Source: Flaccisagitta enflata (Eukaryota > Chaetognatha > Sagittoidea > Aphragmophora). Taken from it: a stretch of 64,000 nucleotides of DNA. Shown here piece after piece: positions 26,390 to 38,312 of the stretch. The stretch spans positions 63,240,001-63,304,000 of the forward strand of contig OZ231127.1 of the NCBI GenBank assembly GCA_965153355.1, read 5' to 3'. The first letter of the stretch is position 1. Each line of letters opens with the position of its first letter. A program made the translations under genes and the position numbers. The notes beneath the pieces were generated by a model. The model was not told the origin of the DNA, searched no databases, and worked only from the letters and a program-made list of their open reading frames with translations.

Positions 26390-26724
26390 GCCTGTGCATA
26401 TATCGCATTCATGGAAACGTTTTGGCCTAAGCCGCGACTTGCACGCTTACGGAGATTAATTTTCTCATTTTAAACCAATAAGGTCCTCAGATCCAGGCCA
26501 ACCCAAACTAAGTTATACTAATTTACTATAATTAACGTTTGATTTGTGGCCATCACTATTCAGAGCCCTCCTGCCCCCTTCCCAGCTTCCCCTATATAGT
26601 TGATAATGATGACGATTTTCAGTGGAGTCGGGCGACGATTAATGGTCAATTTCAAGCCTAAAAACACGATTCCCAATTCGAGACTACAAATTTTTGCACG
26701 TATTTCAGTGCACGAATCATAAGA

Positions 26725-26843
26725 GAACAAGGCCAAGTATGCCAATAAATTGCGCCGTGTGGATCGTCGAACGAATGCGTTACCAACCAACCGACAGATC
26801 AACGGACACAGCCACTTATAGAGGTGCGTTGGCGCACCTGAAA
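26725..26843 (-). mobile_element. P-type element with GGTGCG head
   Basis: The plus strand runs GAACAAGGCCAAGTATGCC, GGATCGTCGAACGAATGCG, ACCAACCGACAG, GGACACAGCCACTTATAG, then head AGGTGCGTTGGCGCACCT (26822-26839) with stem AGGTGCG/CGCACCT and a TTGG loop. The stem differs from the AGTCGCG type on both sides, yet pairing is kept. Confidence 0.8.
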
Positions 26844-27207
26844 ACGAGGAAATAGTAATACAGATGACAGAGGAAGGAAGGAGATTCAGACAATCTGGGA
26901 TTGTATTCTTTTACTGCTTCGTGTTACTTTGTGTGTGTCTCAAGGTCAGTGTGAGTGGAAGGAGTTACTATCGTGAGAACGTACTTGAAAAATAAGTTCA
27001 AAAGGACTTTTCGGGGGTGTTGATGGGAAGGTTCTTTACATGCAAGAGGCGCATGACATGCAGCATGCAGCGCACGATGCATGACACGCAGCGCGCGGAG
27101 CACGACACGCGCACGGCACAAAGCGCGTCCCTCATTTTTCTCAACCCCGAAAACGATAACGACCGTTGGAAGTGGGTAGAGCTGTTGAATGGATTCCTTG
27201 AATGAGA

Positions 27208-27215
<8 letters not shown>
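26844..27215. other. Unplaced sequence
   Basis: Contains a GC-rich CGCAGC/ATGCA stretch (27045-27120) with short imperfect repeats of GCATGACACGCAGC. No gene supported. Confidence 0.45.

Positions 27216-27273
<58 letters not shown>
27216..27273. repeat. (GA)n microsatellite
   Basis: 58 bp pure GA after an A-run. Confidence 0.95.
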
Positions 27274-27275
<2 letters not shown>

Positions 27276-27958
27276 TTAATTCTCAAGGACGGAGCGTGTT
27301 GATCTTCAGACGGTTACCCGGAGAGCGTCTCTCTCTCAGGCAAAGACGGTGATCAAGCACTGTCTGGAGAGCGACTCTTGAGAAAGAGAGAAGCTTTTGA
27401 TCTTTTTGTTGACGAGTTTGAGACTTTTTGCTTCGTCCAAATAATGAAGATTTGATCGTTAATTTGTTGGTTTGTTATTCAATACACCAGTACATCGGTT
27501 TGTCAATCAGCAACACTTTTTATAGCTTTACCGTCGCCCCAAACTCACGTGACACCATTGGGGAAAAGCTTCCACATTTGTTGCCTAGATAACCTCCTTA
27601 TTCACTTGCTGATAGGGTCATCAGATCTGTTTTTCATATTTTGATTTTTCTCAAACGGAAAAGAGAAAAGTTAAGACCGCCGTCCTAGTTGTCAAGAACA
27701 ATATGCAGATTTGGAATTCTCATCATGAGCTCCATCGGGCAAGTATTTCTAGTTTTAAAGCACCGGGACTAAAAATAAACAAAGGATATTGTTCATAATT
27801 ATCTTTTATTTCTGATGATTACATGTCACGAACACAACCAGAACACGTCACATGTGCTTCCTCAGATTGTCCAAGCGCTTTTCTGTAAAGTGTCATGTGC
27901 GTCCGTCCTTCCACTCGCCCAAAAAGAGCTCCGACCACTCTAAAGTTCATCCGGTTTT
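27274..27958. other. Unplaced sequence
   Basis: No supported gene or repeat. Confidence 0.4.
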
Positions 27959-28087
27959 AGTCGCGGACACGCTACTCTACACCATCCCGTATCGATCCGA
28001 AATATTTCTAAAATTGCGAGCGGTTTTCGCATTACTGCTCCTGCCCAATCGACCGCGACTGGATTGCCGGATATCCGGCCTTGTTTT
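27959..28087 (+). mobile_element. P element, short copy
   Basis: TTTTAGTCGCGGACACGCTA head (stem imperfect), CTCTACACCATCCCG, a region corresponding to GCATTACTGCTCCTGCCC, then ATTGCCGGATATCCGGCC and TTGTTTTT. The tetranucleotide tract is almost lost. The terminal GCCGGATATCCGGC is a perfect palindrome. Confidence 0.8.
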
Positions 28088-28464
28088 TCTAAATCCCACA
28101 ACGTCCATTGTCAGGACTGTAGGCCAGGTTCAAAAGACCAATTATGACCATTGCTCATCCGCATGAGTCATCCCCATCTAGAAACAAACATAAATGGATG
28201 GACGGAGGGACGAAAAGATAAACGGATGAAAAGTTTTAAGTTTTGAACGCGGCCATCACAGTCTGTGAGGTTGGTCGAATCCACACCACGAACACTGACG
28301 CTGAAGGCTAGAGGGCATCTATTGTTTGTCTACCGAAATTGTTTCCCAGGGAATTGGAATTCTCAATTATCTCTTAAACATCCAATTCCGAGGACAACTC
28401 CGCGAATTGATGTTGACCTCCAGTCGGATTCCATTTGCGTGGCACGAGTACTGTGTGTTTTTTT

Positions 28465-28560
28465 AGGTGTGCCAACGCTCCTCTTTAAGAGGCTCTGTCT
28501 GTACATCCTTAAGTCCCGCCGTCCGTCCACCCGTCGGTCCGTCCACCCCACAGTGTGGCG
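28465..28560 (+). mobile_element. P-type element head with GTCCGTCC tract
   Basis: TTTTTTT then AGGTGTGCCAACGCTCCT (imperfect stem), CTTTAAGAGGCTCTGTC, then GTCCGTCCACCCGTCGGTCC and a CCACAGTGTGG palindrome. ACCCGTCGGTCCGTCCAC recurs at the right edge of the 80-bp satellite (35841-35858). Confidence 0.65.
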
Positions 28561-29126
28561 GCCCAAGAATAAAGTCCTGTCGGAGAAAATATTTTTCGAT
28601 GATTTCGATCAAGAGAGAATGCATCGAAGTACGCTTATGCATATTTACAAGTTTCTATTATCATTGGATCGCTCAGAATTGATGTGTGAACACCCTCTCT
28701 GTAACAAAGAAATAACTAGCGATTCTTTTATCTGCTGCGATTCACAGCGATTCAACTTTATCTTTACAATGACTGACTGACTACCTCCAGACCACTCCCA
28801 CACACACACCCATGATGCGCTTTCATGCGCTTTTTCGTTTAAGGCAAGTTATGAGCTGAAAACTAATCTCAGTTTCATAATGCGTGTAACAGTGACTGCA
28901 ACGGTAACCAAGTCCAGTGAAATTGCGTCATCTAAGCGCTTTTTCATCCAAACCGATTGCGTTTACCCAATTTGGAACATATTGCAAGGGTAATTTTTTT
29001 TTCTTTTTCTTTCTTGTTTTGTTTTTTATTGAAATTAAGTACTTGCGTTTGTATCAATTGGGTAGGGAACAGAAAACATACAACCGACGACAATGACGAC
29101 CCTTATTAAAACCTTTCAACAACGGC
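28561..29126. other. Unplaced sequence
   Basis: A 171-codon frame (28265-28780) crosses the P-type head and ends here. It has no recognisable domain and is judged spurious. Confidence 0.4.
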
Positions 29127-29250
29127 GAGAGAGCGAGAACGAGAGAGAGAGCGAGAGAGCGAGAAGAGAGAGAGAGGGCGAGAGAGCGAGAGAGCGAGAG
29201 AGCGAGAGAGCGAGAGCGCGAGAGCGAGAGCGCGAGAGCGAGCGTGAGGT
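29127..29250. repeat. GAGAGAGC/GAGCGC repeat
   Basis: GA tract with regularly spaced C substitutions giving GAGAGAGC octamers, then GAGAGCGC. Confidence 0.93.
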
Positions 29251-29389
29251 GCAGAAAAATTATCCAGATCGACTAGTACTGAAAACGGGAGTCAAAAGAG
29301 GCGCAATTCAAATTTTCCCGCTTCATGACTTAGGTGAATCGCAGACGCATCGCTTGGAAAACCGAGGCGAAGCGAGGTGCCGCAAGTCG

Positions 29390-29400
29390 TTTTTTTTTTT

Positions 29401-29481
<81 letters not shown>
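29390..29481. repeat. Poly(T) followed by (GT)n
   Basis: A 16-base T-run joins about 76 bp of pure GT. Confidence 0.96.
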
Positions 29482-29483
<2 letters not shown>

Positions 29484-29644
29484 CATGATAAAAAAACGAT
29501 GATAGGAAAGAGAAAGCTAATGATAACTTCGATAAAGACAACGACAACGATGGCGATGACGACGATGACTGTGATGAGGATGTTGATGCTGTGTTTGTTG
29601 TTGTTAACCGGGGGAATCACCGGGCGATTTGATGCTGTCGAATT

Positions 29645-29704
29645 TGATGACGATGATGATGATGATATTGATGACCACGGCGGCGATGACGATGATGACG
29701 GTGA

Positions 29705-29741
<37 letters not shown>

Positions 29742-30075
29742 CTATGATGATGATAATGACGATGATGATGATGATGGTGATGATGATGATGAGGTCCGCG
29801 ATGATGATGTCGACGATGATGATGTCGACGATGATGATGTCGACAATGATGATGATGACAATGGTGATGATGATGATGATGATGATGATGATGACAATGA
29901 TGATTAGATGATGATGATGACGATAATGATTAAATGATGATGATGATGACGATGACGATGACGATGATGATGATGATGACAATGACGATGATGATGACGA
30001 TGATGCTGTCGACGATGATGACGCCTCAATGATTTCGACGATGATCATGTCGATGATAATGTTGACTATGATGAT
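29645..30075. repeat. (GAT)n-rich region with GATGATGTCGAC units
   Basis: Mostly GAT triplets, with a short array of GATGATGTCGACGATGAT units (29800-29850). The minus-strand 143-codon frame is a Ile/Ser/His run from the triplets and not a gene. Confidence 0.92.
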
Positions 30076-30121
30076 AGCGATTATTTCACGATATTGTTGA
30101 ATGCGTTACCAACCAACCAAT

Positions 30122-30232
<111 letters not shown>

Positions 30233-30399
30233 GTGGATACCAGAGCCGTATGGGAATCTATGATTTTGGGGGTGCCACCTCCTATTTGTGTCACGACAAC
30301 TTCTTAGTATCCCAATCAATCTTACTAGTGAATTTTTTCCTCTATATGTATAGACAACAATAGTTTTTAATGCATCAGTAAAAGAAAGTCGGGTCGTTC

Positions 30400-30401
<2 letters not shown>

Positions 30402-30471
<70 letters not shown>
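30402..30471. repeat. (CT)n microsatellite
   Basis: 70 bp pure CT. Confidence 0.97.
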
Positions 30472-30473
<2 letters not shown>

Positions 30474-30590
30474 AGAAGTGTGTCCCAACAAGGGGCCGCC
30501 ATGGCGGCCCCAGCGGCCCCTTGCCATACGGCTCTGGTGGATACGGTTGATGTATATGCTGCTCCCGCTTCCGTTTCCGCTTCCATTTTT

Positions 30591-30700
30591 AGTCTCCTGC
30601 AGGCGACTCTATGACTCGCTATGTGAGACTGTCGGTCGGTCTGTTGGTTGGTCAGTTGATCAATTCCCATTAGTTTTTTTGGCATTTTTGGGCGGTTTTT
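30591..30700 (+). mobile_element. P element head fragment
   Basis: TTTTT then AGTCTCCTGCAGGCGACT (stem AGTC.CC/GG.GACT around TGCA), CTATGACTCGC, a GTCGGTCGGT tract, then GGCATTTTTGGGCGGTTTTT leading directly into the next P copy. Two P copies therefore sit head-to-tail. Confidence 0.75.
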
Positions 30701-31118
30701 AGTCGCATGCTATGCGACTCCATAAGCCAGTTTTCGTTCCGTCGGTCGTTCCTTCGGTCGTTCCGTCGGTTGGTCGGTCGGTCAGTCGGTCGGTCGGTCA
30801 GTCGGTCAGTCGTTGGTCCTTCCGTCCGTCCTTCACGAAGTCGTTTATAAGGTGTTTTAGGCATTAAAAAGCTCTTGTTGGCTGGTTGGTCAGTATGTTA
30901 GCCAGTCTGTTGGTCTGTCAGTCTGTTGGTCAGTCCGTCCATTACAAAGTTGTTTTAAAGGCTTTTTATTGCATTTTTTATGTCTCTAGTGAAAAGAAAC
31001 TTGGACAAGTGAACAATCGTTTCCTAAGTGTTTTTGAAAAAAAAAATAGTTGTCCGTCTGTCTGCCTGGCATTTTTTGAAAGTGCCGACACACGCGACTT
31101 AGGTCTAATGTCCTTGTT
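30701..31118 (+). mobile_element. P element, AGTCGCATGCTATGCGACT head
   Basis: The head hairpin AGTCGCAT-GCT-ATGCGACT is perfect. A long GTCGGTCG/GTCAGTCGG tract follows, then GTTGTTTTAAAGGC, GAAACTTGGACAAGTG, GTCTGTCTGCCTGGC, TTTTTTGAAAGTGCCGAC and the distal end CGCGACTTAGGTCTAATG, CCTTGTT. The order is shared with 45751-46008 and 49348-49598, defining a sub-group. Distal P-like sequence (CCCACCCGCATGCGACTTC..CCTTGTTTT) follows to 31219. Confidence 0.85.
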
Positions 31119-31313
31119 GCATTACTACTCCAACCCAAACACATGGGTCAGCTTTTTATGTCACTGCCCCTGCCCACCCGCATGCGACTTCTGTAGCTGT
31201 GTATACAACCTTGTTTTCTTGCAAGCGTTACCCACCAGAGTTAGAGGTCTCCTAGTATGGTCATTACTTTTTTGATTTGTAAAATATGCAGAAAAGTAAG
31301 TAAATACATTACA

Positions 31314-32359
31314 TACCATATTTTTTCAAAAAAGCGCCCCCCTCCAAAACTGCCCCCCCCCTTCTTTTTTTCTCAATATTACACTTTTCAGAAGAGATAT
31401 GGACAGAAATATTGAGTAAAATGATGAAAAAATACAACACAATGAGGCATTTTCAAAGACTTTGAAACAGATATCTGCAATGAATATCTCGGTTTTGAGT
31501 CAAATTTAGCATTTTGGTAGCCTTTCATGAAAAAATCGACTGAATGACAGTTCATCTACAATTTAAAGGGGGTTCTGATTGGAGGGTTAACAGGTCGCCC
31601 AAGGGCAATATATGGTCAGCGATACCCTTCGCCCTGCTTTGAGTGATTGTGAGTTGGAGTGAGGGGAAGCAGGGCAGCGGCCCCGAAGGGGACGAAGTCC
31701 TGTAGAACACAGGGGGACTTTCGTTCGTCCTGCTTTACGTGGATGAGATGCTACATAGAGGGTTGACTGAAGGCCTTCAAGAGCTTAAATTGAGGTCTAA
31801 GAAGGCTTGAGAATGCCAATTGGAAGCTTGAGAGGACTAACTTGAGGCCTAATTTGAGGCATGAGAGGACAGGTTTGAGGCATGGGAATTTCGATTAGAG
31901 GCTTGCGAGGCCTAGTTTGAGGTCTGAAAGGCCAGGTTTGAGACCTGTGAGGCCGGATTTGAGGCCTGAGAGGCTGGATTTAAGGCCTGAGAGGCTGGAT
32001 TTGAGGCCAGAGAGGCTGGATTTGAGGCCTGAGAGGCTGGATTTGAGGCCAGAGAGGCTGGATTTGAGGCCTGAGAGGCTGGATTTGAGACCTGAGAGGC
32101 TGGATTAGAGGCCTGAAAGGCTGGATTTGAGGCCTGAGATGCCATATTTGAGACCTGAGAGGCCAGATCTTAGGCCTGAGGGGCCTGATAAGGGGGGGGG
32201 ACGAACTAACTAACGAACGAACTAACGAACGGATGAACGAACGAAAGTCCCCCTGTGTTCTACAGGACTTCATCCCCTTCGGGGCCGCTGCCCAAAAAGC
32301 AAAGTCATATTTCAATTTCAAAAGCGCCCGGGGCGCTTTTTAGAAAAAATACAGTGGTA
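31314..32359. mobile_element. MITE-like TIR element with a Q element inside
   Basis: The left end TACCATATTTTTTCAAAAAA, then GCGCCCCCC (31314-31342), is inverted at 32330-32359 as GGGGCGCTTTTTAGAAAAAA, then TACAGTGGTA. Q copy D1 occupies most of the interior. Without it the element would be about 340 bp. Termini of the TACC...GCGCCCC type occur in animal DNA transposons, but I cannot name the superfamily. No clear target duplication. Confidence 0.65.
31591..32299 (+). mobile_element. Complete Q element, subfamily D (D1)
   Basis: The long arm CAGGTCGCCCAAGGGC (hairpin GCCC-AA-GGGC, 31597-31606), GGTCAGCGATACCC and GCAGGGCAGCGG leads to the TIR CCCCGAAGGGGACG, AGTCCTGTAGAACACAGG, GGACTTTCG. 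The interior (31780-32190) is about 20 units of GAGGCCTGAGAGGCTGGATTT. The right TIR ends GCTGCCCAAAAAG. The TIR-proximal ATGAGATGCTACATAGAGGG is shared, inverted, with D3 and D4. Confidence 0.9.
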
Positions 32360-32461
32360 ATATTCTAGGTATCACTAATGAAAGACTTGTACATTACCAC
32401 ATAGCATTTGATATCTTCCCTCAATCGACGGGCACAACCAGAAAAGAAGTGGTCGTTTTCA

Positions 32462-32640
32462 GGACAAGGCCATATACATGGCTACCCTAGGGGCAGTGAT
32501 TGAGTAGGTCACTGGGGCGTTTGGGCAGAAGCAGTGAGCTCAAAACGCTCAAAAACGCCAAAAAAGTAAAAAGGGATCCGACTGATCAACCAACGGATGG
32601 ACAAAGCGGGATGTCGAGTTGCGTAGCATGCGACTAAAAA
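32462..32640 (-). mobile_element. P element, short complete-looking copy
   Basis: The plus strand runs GGACAAGGCCATATACATGG, CTACCCTAGGGGCAGTGA, CGCTCAAAAACGCCAAAAAA, a reduced ACCAACGG tract, AAAGCGGGATGTCG and head AGTTGCGTAGCATGCGACT, then AAAAA. Its closest relative is the plus-strand copy at 55667-55857. Confidence 0.82.
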
Positions 32641-33002
32641 CAGTAAACAGAAAGGGAAAAAACGATGAACTCCATGCAGAGAGAATTTTTTGGTGAAACG
32701 ATGTGACTGAATTCAAATGCTTCATTGAATTCTGCATATTGCAGTTTTGAAGTTTCAAACTTAGATTATAGATTTAAACTGTTATACTGCAAAGAATCCT
32801 CTCCCAAATGTAATGCTTCATATTGCAAAAGGGACATTTTTCTGGATATAACTGTTTATGAAATAAGAGAGCAAATACCATTAATAACTTAAAATACTCA
32901 AGTGTTAGGAGAGGATTCCAAAGATTTGATTTGAAAAAAATTGAATTGTGGAGGTGGGAGGGACGGGGGCAAGATCATATTAATCTGTAAAGACTAGAAG
33001 CA
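32641..33002. other. Unplaced AT-rich sequence left of the satellite
   Basis: No gene supported. A short A-rich, then G-rich (GGAGGTGGGAGGGACGGGGG) stretch precedes the first satellite unit. Confidence 0.4.
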
Positions 33003-35839
33003 ATAGGGCATTTATCTGCGGGCGTTAGGTTTTGGCCGCACTGTGTAGGCTGGCAGGGGTGATTAGGGTGGTCGGAGTGGAGATAGGGCATTTATCTGCG
33101 GGCGTTAGGTTTTGGCCGCACTGTGTAGGCTGGCAGGGGTGATTAGGGTGGTCGGAGTGGAGATAGGGCATTTATCTGCGGGCGTTAGGTTTTGGCCGCA
33201 CTGTGTAGGCTGGCAGGGGTGATTAGGGTGGTCGGAGTGGAGATAGGGCATTTATCTGCGGGCGTTAGGTTTTGGCCGCACTGTGTAGGCTGGCAGGGGT
33301 GATTAGGGTGGTCGGAGTGGAGATAGGGCATTTATCTGCGGGCGTTAGGTTTTGGCCGCACTGTGTAGGCTGGCAGGGGTGATTAGGGTGGTCGGAGTGG
33401 AGATAGGGCATTTATCTGCGGGCGTTAGGTTTTGGGCGCACTGTGTAGGCTGGCAGGGGTGATTAGGGTGGTCGGAGTGGAGATAGGGCATTTATCTGCG
33501 GGCGTTAGGTTTTGGGCGCACTGTGTAGGCTGGCAGGGGTGATTAGGGTGGTCGGAGTGGAGATAGGGCATTTATCTGCGGGCGTTAGGTTTTGGGCGCA
33601 CTGTGTAGGCTGGCAGGGATTAGGGTGGTCGGAGTGGAGATAGGGCATTTATCTGCGGGCGTTAGGTTTAGCCGCACTGTGGCAGGCTGGCAGGGGTGAT
33701 TAGGGTGGTCGGGGAGATAGGGCATTTATCTGCAAGGCGTTAGGTTTTGCCGCACTGTGTAGGCTGGCAGGGTGATTAGGGTGGTTTGAGTGGAGATAGG
33801 GCATTTATCTGCGGGGCGTTAGGTTTTGGCCGCACTGTGTAGGCTGGCAGGGGTGATTAGGGTGGTCGGAGTGGAGATAGGGCATTTATCTGCGGGCGTT
33901 AGGTTTTGGCCGCACTGTGTAGGCTGGCAGGGGTGATTAGGGTGGTCGGAGTGGAGATAGGGCATTTATCTGCGGGCGTTAGGTTTTGGCCGCACTGTGT
34001 AGGCTGGCAGGGGTGATTAGGGTGGTCGGAGTGGAGATAGGGCATTTATCTGCGGGCGTTAGGTGTTGGCCGCACTGTGTAGGCTGGCAGGGGTGATTAG
34101 GGTGGTCGGAGTGGAGATAGGGCATTTATCTGCGGGCGTTAGGTTTTGGCCGCACTGTGTAGGCTGGCAGGGGTGATTAGGGTGGTCGGAGTGGAGATAG
34201 GGCATTTATCTGCGGGCGTTAGGTTTTGGCCGCACTGTGTAGGCTGGCAGGGGTGATTAGGGTGGTCGGAGTGGAGATAGGGCATTTATCTGCGGGCGTT
34301 AGGTTTTGGCCGCACTGTGTAGGCTGGCAGGGGTGATTAGGGTGGTCGGAGTGGAGATAGGGCATTTATCTGCGGGCGTTAGGTTTTGGCCGCACTGTGT
34401 AGGCTGGCAGGGGTGATTAGGGTGGTCGGAGTGGAGATAGGGCATTTATCTGCGGGCGTTAGGTTTTGGCCGCACTGTGTAGGCTGGCAGGGGTGATTAG
34501 GGTGGTCGGAGTGGAGATAGGGCATTTATCTGCGGGCGTTAGGTTTTGGCCGCACTGTGTAGGCTGGCAGGGGTGATTAGGGTGGTCGGAGTGGAGATAG
34601 GGCATTTATCTGCGGGCGTTAGGTTTTGGCCGCACTGTGTAGGCTGGCAGGGGTGATTAGGGTGGTCGGAGTGGAGATAGGGCATTTATCTGCGGGCGTT
34701 AGGTTTTGGCCGCACTGTGTAGGCTGGCAGGGGTGATTAGGGTGGTCGGAGTGGAGATAGGGCATTTATCTGCGGGCGTTAGGTTTTGGCCGCACTGTGT
34801 AGGCTGGCAGGGGTGATTAGGGTGGTCGGAGTGGAGATAGGGCATTTATCTGCGGGCGTTAGGTTTTGGCCGCACTGTGTAGGCTGGCAGGGGTGATTAG
34901 GGTGGTCGGAGTGGAGATAGGGCATTTATCTGCGGGCGTTAGGTTTTGGCCGCACTGTGTAGGCTGGCAGGGGTGATTAGGGTGGTCGGAGTGGAGATAG
35001 GGCATTTATCTGCGGGCGTTAGGTTTTGGCCGCACTGTGTAGGCTGGCAGGGGTGATTAGGGTGGTCGGAGTGGAGATAGGGCATTTATCTGCGGGCGTT
35101 AGGTTTTGGCCGCACTGTGTAGGCTGGCAGGGGTGATTAGGGTGGTCGGAGTGGAGATAGGGCATTTATCTGCGGGCGTTAGGTTTTGGCCGCACTGTGT
35201 AGGCTGGCAGGGGTGATTAGGGTGGTCGGAGTGGAGATAGGGCATTTATCTGCGGGCGTTAGGTTTTGGCCGCACTGTGTAGGCTGGCAGGGGTGATTAG
35301 GGTGGTCGGAGTGGAGATAGGGCATTTATCTGCGGGCGTTAGGTTTTGGCCGCACTGTGTGGGCTGGCAGGGGTGATTAGGGTGGTCGGAGTGGAGATAG
35401 GGCATTTATCTGCGGGCGTTAGGTTTTGGCCGCACTGTGTAGGCTGGCAGGGGTGATTAGGGTGGTCGGAGTGGAGATAGGGCATTTATCTGCGGGCGTT
35501 AGGTTTTGGCCGCACTGTGTAGGCTGGCAGGGGTGATTAGGGTGGTCGGAGTGGAGATAGGGCATTTATCTGCGGGCGTTAGGTTTTGGCCGCACTGTGT
35601 AGGCTGGCAGGGGTGATTAGGGTGGTCGGAGTGGAGATAGGGCATTTATCTGCGGGCGTTAGGTTTTGGCCGCACTGTGTAGGCTGGCAGGGGTGATTAG
35701 GGTGGTCGGAGTGGAGATAGGGCATTTATCTGCGGGCGTTAGGTTTTGGCCGCACTGTGTAGGCTGGCAGGGGTGATTAGGGTGGTCGGAGTGGAGATAG
35801 GGCATTTATCTGCGGGCGTTAGGTTTTGGCCGCACTGTG
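33003..35839. repeat. 80-bp satellite array, about 35 units
   Basis: The unit is exactly 80 bp. It begins AGATAGGGCATTTATCTGCG, continues GGCGTTAGGTTTTGGCCGCA and CTGTGTAGGCTGGCAGGGGT, and ends GATTAGGGTGGTCGGAGTGG. Most units are identical. Variation clusters at about 33430-33830: three units with TTTTGGGCGCA, then several with small indels. Single variants occur near 34074 and 35361. No frame crosses it, since 80 is not a multiple of three and stops occur. Confidence 0.98.
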
Positions 35840-36304
35840 CACCCGTCGGTCCGTCCACTACGCTCGCACGGAAAATCGCAGAAAAATGTTTGAAATCACT
35901 TAAAAACTCATCACGTTTGTCACTCTCGTGATTTTTTTTTTTTTTTTTTTTTGATTTTTTTCCTTGGTTGACTGTCTGAAAATGGAAGAGAGCAGCTGTT
36001 AAAAGCAGACATAAATCCTCAATTTCCCAAACCATTTGCAGACACATGCGTTCATTCATTTTTCACAGTACAAGTCGAACTTTTTGACTTATTCATATAT
36101 CGATTCTGAGCGCTTTGGCGCTAAGACACACTAGAACTTTTGCAGCAATTGCTTAATAAATCTGTTCCGTGAGCAAGAGCACATTTATCATGTAACAAGG
36201 ATTGACTGCCGCGCTAGACGCTAACGAACAGGCTGAGAGACTGACGGACATAATCATTTGTAGAGTCGTCTTAGTCACACGCTCTTCATGGGGCAGTTAA
36301 AGAA
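35840..36304. other. Unplaced flank of the satellite
   Basis: The first 18 bases (ACCCGTCGGTCCGTCCAC) are P-like. A 22-base T-run lies near 35931-35952. No gene supported. Confidence 0.45.
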
Positions 36305-36510
36305 CATTCATTCATTCATTCATTCATTCCTTCCTTCCTTCCTTCATTCATTCATTCATTCATTCATTCATTCATTCATTCATTCATTCATTCATTCATT
36401 CATTCAATCATTCATTCATTCATTCATTCATTCATTCATTCATTCTTTCATTTTTTCGTTCATCCATTCATTCATTTATTCATTCATCATTCATTCTTTC
36501 TATCTTTCAT
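36305..36510. repeat. (ATTC)n microsatellite
   Basis: About 190 bp of CATT units with a CCTT block near the left end and decay at the right. Confidence 0.96.
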
Positions 36511-37493
36511 TCGCTGTTTTAGTTATTGGATGAAAATTAAGTTCTATCTGTGACAACGACCCATACGCACTTCCGTGACGCTTTGAGTTTGCAACTCGGT
36601 GACACATATGTGCTCCGTCTCGATGTCATGTCACGTCGTTTATTCCTCTCTTCTATAAAGTGACATCCTGTTACCTTGATAGGCGGTTGTTTTCGTTGTT
36701 ATGAATGCAGAAAAACATGCGTATGAGACGGCATAATCATGGGCAAATAAAAAATCGTACATTGATTCTTTATATTCATTCAAAGTTTTAGGCTTCACCA
36801 AAAATCAGCGCACACTTTGAAAAACCTTTTCATGTTTTTTTAAATCTAGACTTTTCTCATTTCGTCTAGAAGTGATGACAAATTGCAGGTAGCGCCATCA
36901 AAGACTTGAAAAGATTGATGAGATTTCATGATGAAAATTTCCCTTGTTGAAAAAGAAAATTATCTGAGGTAGAGATGACTAACATTCAGCATATGACTCA
37001 AACATACCTAAGGTGGTGAGACCGGAATCACTCCTTCCCGAGACCTAACCTCTGATTCAATCTGAAAGTGTCGACAATGCTCCTCAAGTGGTTAAGTGGC
37101 CTTTTCTCATTTCGTGCTCGTGCACTTGTAATCTGCGTGCATTTGCGTTCCACACTTCTCGAATGTTCATGACTCTCGCTTCGCACTTGGTTCAAATGTG
37201 CATGCAGTTGCAATTCACACGTTCACTTTCCTCGAGTGCGGTAAAGAGTGAAGAAGCGATGACTGTCTGGCATCTTGAGGCTCGCGAGAACGACGGTAAT
37301 CCTTTTAAAGCTTAATTAAGACCTCGAGGATGAAGAATACAGCGCGCGTGCGCGTGACCCGGATTCCGTTGACTCGCCATTTATATGCGGTGCACGTGAC
37401 TGCACTAGAACTTTACGCGCGCCCGCGGCCACATTTACACACAAAAATCACACGAAAATAAAGATACACACGCACGAACGCGCGTGCGCACAT

Positions 37494-37495
<2 letters not shown>
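36511..37495. other. Unplaced sequence
   Basis: No supported gene or repeat. GC-rich with CpG near 37340-37430. Confidence 0.4.

Positions 37496-37580
<85 letters not shown>
37496..37580. repeat. (CA)n microsatellite
   Basis: About 85 bp pure CA. Confidence 0.97.
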
Positions 37581-37583
<3 letters not shown>

Positions 37584-38312
37584 TCCTCCACTCATGCCAA
37601 GGACGCTTCAGAGACATTCGTCACTGAGCAAGATAACTTTGATTAGCACCATGCCAGGTCTATCGTATGCCCTATTTTCACCAACGTAATGACATGGCAG
37701 GCCCAGCTTCATGCCACAAAAACACAGCGACCATTATCTGGCATCTACACGACTACACCAGTGCGATGCAAAGCTTGAGCCACTCAAGAGTGTTGAATCA
37801 ACACACAAACGCCACCGCAGTGTTTCGCTTCTCTTCATTTTGATGCGCAACGCTTTCGCCAGTCAAAAAAGTCTTTTTTCCCCTTTCCAAATATCGGTTA
37901 GCAATTAGTCATCGTTGCCGGCAGTACCACCCAAGAGTGGGGAGAGAGAGAGAGGACAGACAGTGAGTAAACTGAGATTGAGTTACATTCAACGAGTCTA
38001 TTTATGATCAATTCGCTGTTTAATCAACTCAGATACTGATGGTTTAGTTGAAGCAGGTGCGCCAATAGACAATGAACGAGAAATAAGGTGGGGGGGGGGG
38101 AGCAGAGTGAGCAAAGTTGCACAGACGGCTGAGCTGAAAGGAATTCACGTGCAATATAGGGGGCCGATGTCAAGTGCTATCTGCAATATGCAAAACCGAT
38201 TTTTGATTTATTAAGTACCAGTAATGGCGCTGTCGCCGTGAGGAAAAATGTTGTAAGCATCGGTCACTTTTCACCAAACTTTTGTCTTTAATCACTGCAA
38301 TTTTCTTTACTT
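37581..38312. other. Unplaced sequence
   Basis: No supported gene or repeat. A G-run of about 11 bases lies near 38091-38101. Confidence 0.4.

Noticed and set aside
28265-28780. A 171-codon frame of mixed composition
   Set aside because: It crosses a P-type element head and has no recognisable motif or support.
29093-29488. Arg/Glu-rich frame that could be an RS-like protein
   Set aside because: GAGAGAGC octamers and a GT tract account for it.
29645-30075. Asp-rich or Ile-rich protein from the GAT region
   Set aside because: Frames on both strands are translations of GAT triplets and change composition with frame.
33003-35839. CRISPR-like regular array
   Set aside because: Units are identical over the full 80 bp with no unique spacers; it is a satellite in eukaryotic DNA.
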